NCBI GenBank assembly: GCA_016202335.1
Contig: JACQOX010000184.1
Span: forward strand, 1-32,639
Length of the DNA: 32,639 bases
Reading direction: 5' to 3'
Origin: Deltaproteobacteria bacterium
GTDB taxonomy: Bacteria > UBA10199 > 2-02-FULL-44-16
Position numbers and translations under genes: made by a program. The notes beneath the pieces are model-generated. The model did no database searches. It was not told where the DNA came from and saw only the letters and a list, made by a program, of their open reading frames with translations. Of this stretch, positions 29,873 to 32,639 are shown piece after piece. How positions within the stretch are numbered: the first letter of the stretch is position 1; each line of letters starts with the position of its first letter.

Positions 29873-31414
29873 GTGAATTTATCACCATTATCATTTCGCA
29901 TGGGACCCATAGGGACAAACGCTCCTGTGCAAACCACTGTTCTCGCTTCGGTTGCCGGCATTCCCGGCGATGCCTTTGCGATCGCGCCCCACCGCGCTTT
30001 TCCTGGGATGACGGGGCTTCATCACCATCTGTTTGCCCACAGTGGGCCGACAGGAGGCGCTACGCCACCTGCGAGTCCGTTGCTAGCCGGTGCTCTAGAA
30101 AAGAAACATGGCTTTAGCACAATCCTCGAAGACCCACGTTATGGTGTCATTTCCACTGATGCCCATGGATTGTATGGCCCGTCCTACAGCTTTACCCATC
30201 CTGGCGGAAAGAGTAATGGCGTAAATGAGGATACGGTGGTTCAAGGAGAGCACGGTGCCGCTGTGCTCGACGGCGTCAGCACCGCAGCTGGAGCTATTGC
30301 CAGCGAAATTGCCGCAGAACACATATTTGACGATTTGATGAATTCAAATCCTGATCTCAACGCAGCTTTTCTCAAAGCCCATGCCGAAATAAATGCGAGG
30401 GCACCGGGATCATCGACCGTAGCGGTTGCTTATACCATTGTCGGAGACACAGACGGCAAAGAACATGTCCATGTTTTTCATGCGGGCGATGCGTTTGCGG
30501 TGCTCTTCGATAAAGAAGGAAATAAAAAACAGAGAACGGAGTATCACAACCTAGCTGCTGCACAGGCAGCTATGGCGGGCCTTCAGCTAAGCACGCAACA
30601 GCTAGCAGCAGCGCCTGGCGCAAATGTGGTGCTCTCGACTTTAGGAGGAGCATATGATCCAGAAATTACAGAAGATATTTGGGTCATTGAAGAAGGCGAT
30701 CGTTTGCTCCTCTCGTCCGACGGTCTGGAAAAGTTTCATTCAGAGTATGAAGCAGATAATATCAACATTAGCTTGGGAGAAATCCTCGCGCAGGCCGATA
30801 CTCCGGAAGCGGCTGTTGGGTATCTTGCCGACGAAGCCATGAAACGCATTAACGATGGAACGGGCAAGCCAGACAATTTAGGCTTTCATGTCTATTTTCA
30901 TAAACGCCCAGCGCTGGCTGCCATAGAGGAAGTTCGTGCTGCACTTGAACGTGAATTGAGCGGCATCAGAGCCGAAGCAAAAACAAAATACCCTCCATCT
31001 CGGCTGAGCAGGCTTGCAGAATGGGTCGACTCGACCCAACTCCTCCGGCGCAAGGCTGTGTGGGCAGCGGCAGCTGCTGTTGGAGGGGCTTCGTTTGCGT
31101 TGAGTGCTTCTCTCGCTCAGCAAGGGATCTGGGTTGATGATGATCTCTTTTTGCCGCTCAACCCCTTTGTCGTCATTGCTCCTTCATTTGGATTCACTGC
31201 TTCTGCGGCAATTTCCGCGGCGCTTTACCTGATTGGCAGAAGGCAGGCGAATAAACGTGGCAAGAAAGAGACTGCGTTCTTCCAACGCAGAGACGTCGGA
31301 CCTCTGAAGAGCGCATTGGTTGAAATCTCGCTTATGCCCTCATCCTTTATTGAGGGTCAAATCTCGGCAGATGAGGTGAAGCAGAAGTTGGCAGAGTACG
31401 AAAAGCTTATTTAG
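29873..31414 (+). CDS. PP2C-type (PPM) protein phosphatase with two C-terminal membrane helices
   Basis: Numbered from GTG 29873, the protein has 513 residues. The PPM motifs appear in order: VNEDTV (Asp120), AVLDGVSTAAG (Asp133), GSSTVAVA, FHAGDAFAVL (Asp206), LLLSSDGLEKF (Asp283) and KPDNLGF (Asp334). The Asp residues of motifs 2, 8 and 11 bind the metals in this family, so it should be an active Ser/Thr phosphatase. A basic linker leads to two membrane helices at about 395-415 and 432-454 and a cytoplasmic tail. The first 100 residues are of unknown type. The frame is open back to 29648, but that part runs out of the repeats. GTG 29873 follows AGAGG; ATG 29900 is an alternative. No partner kinase is in view. 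Confidence 0.8.
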   Translation: MNLSPLSFRMGPIGTNAPVQTTVLASVAGIPGDAFAIAPHRAFPGMTGLHHHLFAHSGPTGGATPPASPLLAGALEKKHGFSTILEDPRYGVISTDAHGLYGPSYSFTHPGGKSNGVNEDTVVQGEHGAAVLDGVSTAAGAIASEIAAEHIFDDLMNSNPDLNAAFLKAHAEINARAPGSSTVAVAYTIVGDTDGKEHVHVFHAGDAFAVLFDKEGNKKQRTEYHNLAAAQAAMAGLQLSTQQLAAAPGANVVLSTLGGAYDPEITEDIWVIEEGDRLLLSSDGLEKFHSEYEADNINISLGEILAQADTPEAAVGYLADEAMKRINDGTGKPDNLGFHVYFHKRPALAAIEEVRAALERELSGIRAEAKTKYPPSRLSRLAEWVDSTQLLRRKAVWAAAAAVGGASFALSASLAQQGIWVDDDLFLPLNPFVVIAPSFGFTASAAISAALYLIGRRQANKRGKKETAFFQRRDVGPLKSALVEISLMPSSFIEGQISADEVKQKLAEYEKLI

Positions 31415-31426
31415 ACAGAATAACAC

Positions 31427-31453
31427 GCAACTTTTTTGAGCGGCAGTCGAAGA
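31427..31453 (+). promoter_or_regulatory. Promoter-like motif GCAACTTT-N11-GTCGAAGA
   Basis: Same motif and spacing as at 29829: GCAACTTT (31427-31434), 11 bases, GTCGAAGA (31446-31453). It lies 39 bases before the start of the next gene and 13 bases after the phosphatase stop, so that gene probably has its own promoter. Confidence 0.5.
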
Positions 31454-31492
31454 TATAAACAGAGGAAGCATCATTTTCAATGGAGTTCACTT

Positions 31493-32599
31493 ATGAGCAA
31501 CTGCAAAGTCACTTCTCACAGTGCGTGTATCCAGGGTTCTGTAACAGAAGCTTTTTTTAAAGCGGTCATGGATATTTGGGATGGTGGCAGCTGGAAGACT
31601 CGAGAGTTTACAGTAACGAAGAGAAACCCTGAATATGGCCCCTGGTCTGGGATCTTTGGTCGATCCCCTGTAATCGATGAATCACGTCTTGACAACTATA
31701 GCTACGACCCTCCGCAAAATTATGAAGAGATTTGCGTGGAAGAGTTTGTTTGCCCGCAATTTAGCACTCCCTTAATATTAACAAATAATTCTGCCAGGGC
31801 AGCGCTTGCCGCCTCCCAGAACGCAGTTGTAGAGACTTTTAATAATGCGCATGTTGAAAACTGGGATCCAGAAGTTCGCAACCTCTTTGGGGCCATCTCT
31901 GAGTTTTCGTCCATTGAATTCATTCGCGCTGCTCCACTTGCATCCACAAATTTTCTTCTGAATGGGGTTCGGGGGAGCGTTGAGCATTATTTCGAAGCGG
32001 TAAGTAAATATTTTACAGCTCGATACGCGCAGCCTCTGTGCGAACGAGATTCAATGGACACGCTCCTCAGAGGGTTGGCCCCAGATGACGTGGTGCTGGG
32101 AGACCATTATGGAACAGATAGGAAGAAGTACAACGATGCAATGGCGCGGTCAGAAATAGATGAGCATGCACTTATAGAAGCTACCACGTATTTTGCCACG
32201 CGCGACCAAAATTTAGCACACGCCCTCATGGCGGCTTGGTACTTCCGCGGCGGCAATATAACTGCGGCGAAGGCGGAAACCGATCAGATTTGCTTTCCCA
32301 AAACGGATCTTTCTACCAGCCGTGACCGTATCATTGCCAAGGTGCTTTCGGATGTGAATCGCGCTGCTGCAGCTCCCACAGGCGAAGAAGACAAAGCCCC
32401 AACCGGCGCTACCGAAACACCCCCGACCAGAAAGCCTTCTAAGAAAACGAGACCTGCTGAGCCTGCAGACGACTCTGCTAAAAGGGCTCGTGAGGCCGAA
32501 AAACGCCGCAAAGCCGAAGAAGCGGATAAAAAGCGCCGCGAGGCAGAAGACGCTGCTAAACCGGGTAAACGAGGACGGCCAAGAGACGAAGGATTTTAA
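31493..32599 (+). CDS. Unknown protein with a charged, AT-hook-like C-terminal tail
   Basis: I do not recognise the first 280 residues of this 368-residue protein. They look globular, with WDGGSWKTREFTVTKRNPEY near the start and a helical part (EHALIEATTYFATRDQNLAH, ALMAAWYF) that could be one or two TPR-like pairs. From about residue 300 the sequence is low complexity: Pro/Thr-rich, then Lys/Arg/Glu/Ala-rich (KRAREAEKRRKAEEADKKRR). It ends KPGKRGRPRDEGF, which contains the RGRP core of an AT-hook, a minor-groove DNA-binding motif. DNA binding through the tail is thus plausible. Start ATG 31493 follows GGAG. Its promoter motif matches that of the phosphatase gene. Confidence 0.68.
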   Translation: MSNCKVTSHSACIQGSVTEAFFKAVMDIWDGGSWKTREFTVTKRNPEYGPWSGIFGRSPVIDESRLDNYSYDPPQNYEEICVEEFVCPQFSTPLILTNNSARAALAASQNAVVETFNNAHVENWDPEVRNLFGAISEFSSIEFIRAAPLASTNFLLNGVRGSVEHYFEAVSKYFTARYAQPLCERDSMDTLLRGLAPDDVVLGDHYGTDRKKYNDAMARSEIDEHALIEATTYFATRDQNLAHALMAAWYFRGGNITAAKAETDQICFPKTDLSTSRDRIIAKVLSDVNRAAAAPTGEEDKAPTGATETPPTRKPSKKTRPAEPADDSAKRAREAEKRRKAEEADKKRREAEDAAKPGKRGRPRDEGF

Positions 32600-32623
32600 A
32601 ATACCGAAATAATTGGCTTCAGA

Positions 32624-32639
32624 GCAACTTTTTCTGAAG
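32624..32639 (+). promoter_or_regulatory. Partial copy of the GCAACTTT motif at the window edge
   Basis: GCAACTTT (32624-32631) lies 24 bases after the last stop codon and the sequence ends eight bases later, before the second half would appear. By analogy it may be the promoter of the next gene to the right. Confidence 0.3.

Overview
The window carries about 32 protein genes, one tRNA and several repeat and regulatory elements on a chromosome-like segment. Gene content is that of a Gram-negative bacterium: a lipoprotein, secG, FKBP, a Gld-type ABC cluster, an Rsm22-type methyltransferase and a bacterial deoxyhypusine-synthase-like enzyme. This mix recalls uncultured lineages once placed in the Deltaproteobacteria. 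No marker here fixes the phylum, so that assignment is a guess. Genes are dense and often coupled by 1-4 nt overlaps (ATGA, GTGA, TGATG, TAATG).

Layout. 1-3349 (-): Gld-type ABC exporter operon (ATPase, permease, auxiliary protein, start of a further gene) behind a good sigma70 promoter. 3454-4814 (+): a kinase-domain/dCMP deaminase fusion and queF. 4815-6713: two divergent unknown genes, one with an EF-hand and a transglutaminase-like Cys/His pattern. 6719-6806: palindromic repeat. 6808-8213 (-): M29 aminopeptidase and RidA. 8284-10500 (+): FKBP isomerase, NamZ-family muramidase and an unknown protein. 10510-13403 (-): Lon-like AAA protease and cytidine deaminase. 13489-14968: a small unknown gene, then an Rsm22-like methyltransferase. 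15013-18512 (-): gap-pgk-tpiA-secG-tRNA-Leu(GAG), a glycolytic operon ending in the secG/tRNA-Leu pair also known from E. coli. 18648-21853 (+): mnmE and mnmG, the tRNA wobble-uridine modification pair.

The most unusual region is 21830-25972. A promoter buried in the end of mnmG drives a 25-residue leader peptide with the motif WNWW. A strong intrinsic terminator follows, as in tryptophan attenuators. Instead of trp genes, three tandem paralogous genes of about 120 codons come next, of a family I do not recognise. They are followed by a large helical-repeat protein with a transglutaminase-like region that lacks an obvious catalytic Cys.

From 25958 on: a deoxyhypusine-synthase-like enzyme and a CsbD-like protein whose C-terminus is encoded by a repeat; a lipoprotein overlapping a class III aminotransferase tail to tail; a GIY-YIG nuclease gene flanked by palindromic repeats; a membrane-anchored PP2C-type phosphatase; and an unknown protein ending in an AT-hook-like tail.

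A second theme is a promoter-like motif, GCAACTTT-N11-G(C/T)CGA. It lies upstream of three accessory genes (4815-5879, 29873-31414, 31493-32599), and its first half recurs at the window's right edge. It may mark a regulon read by an alternative sigma factor.
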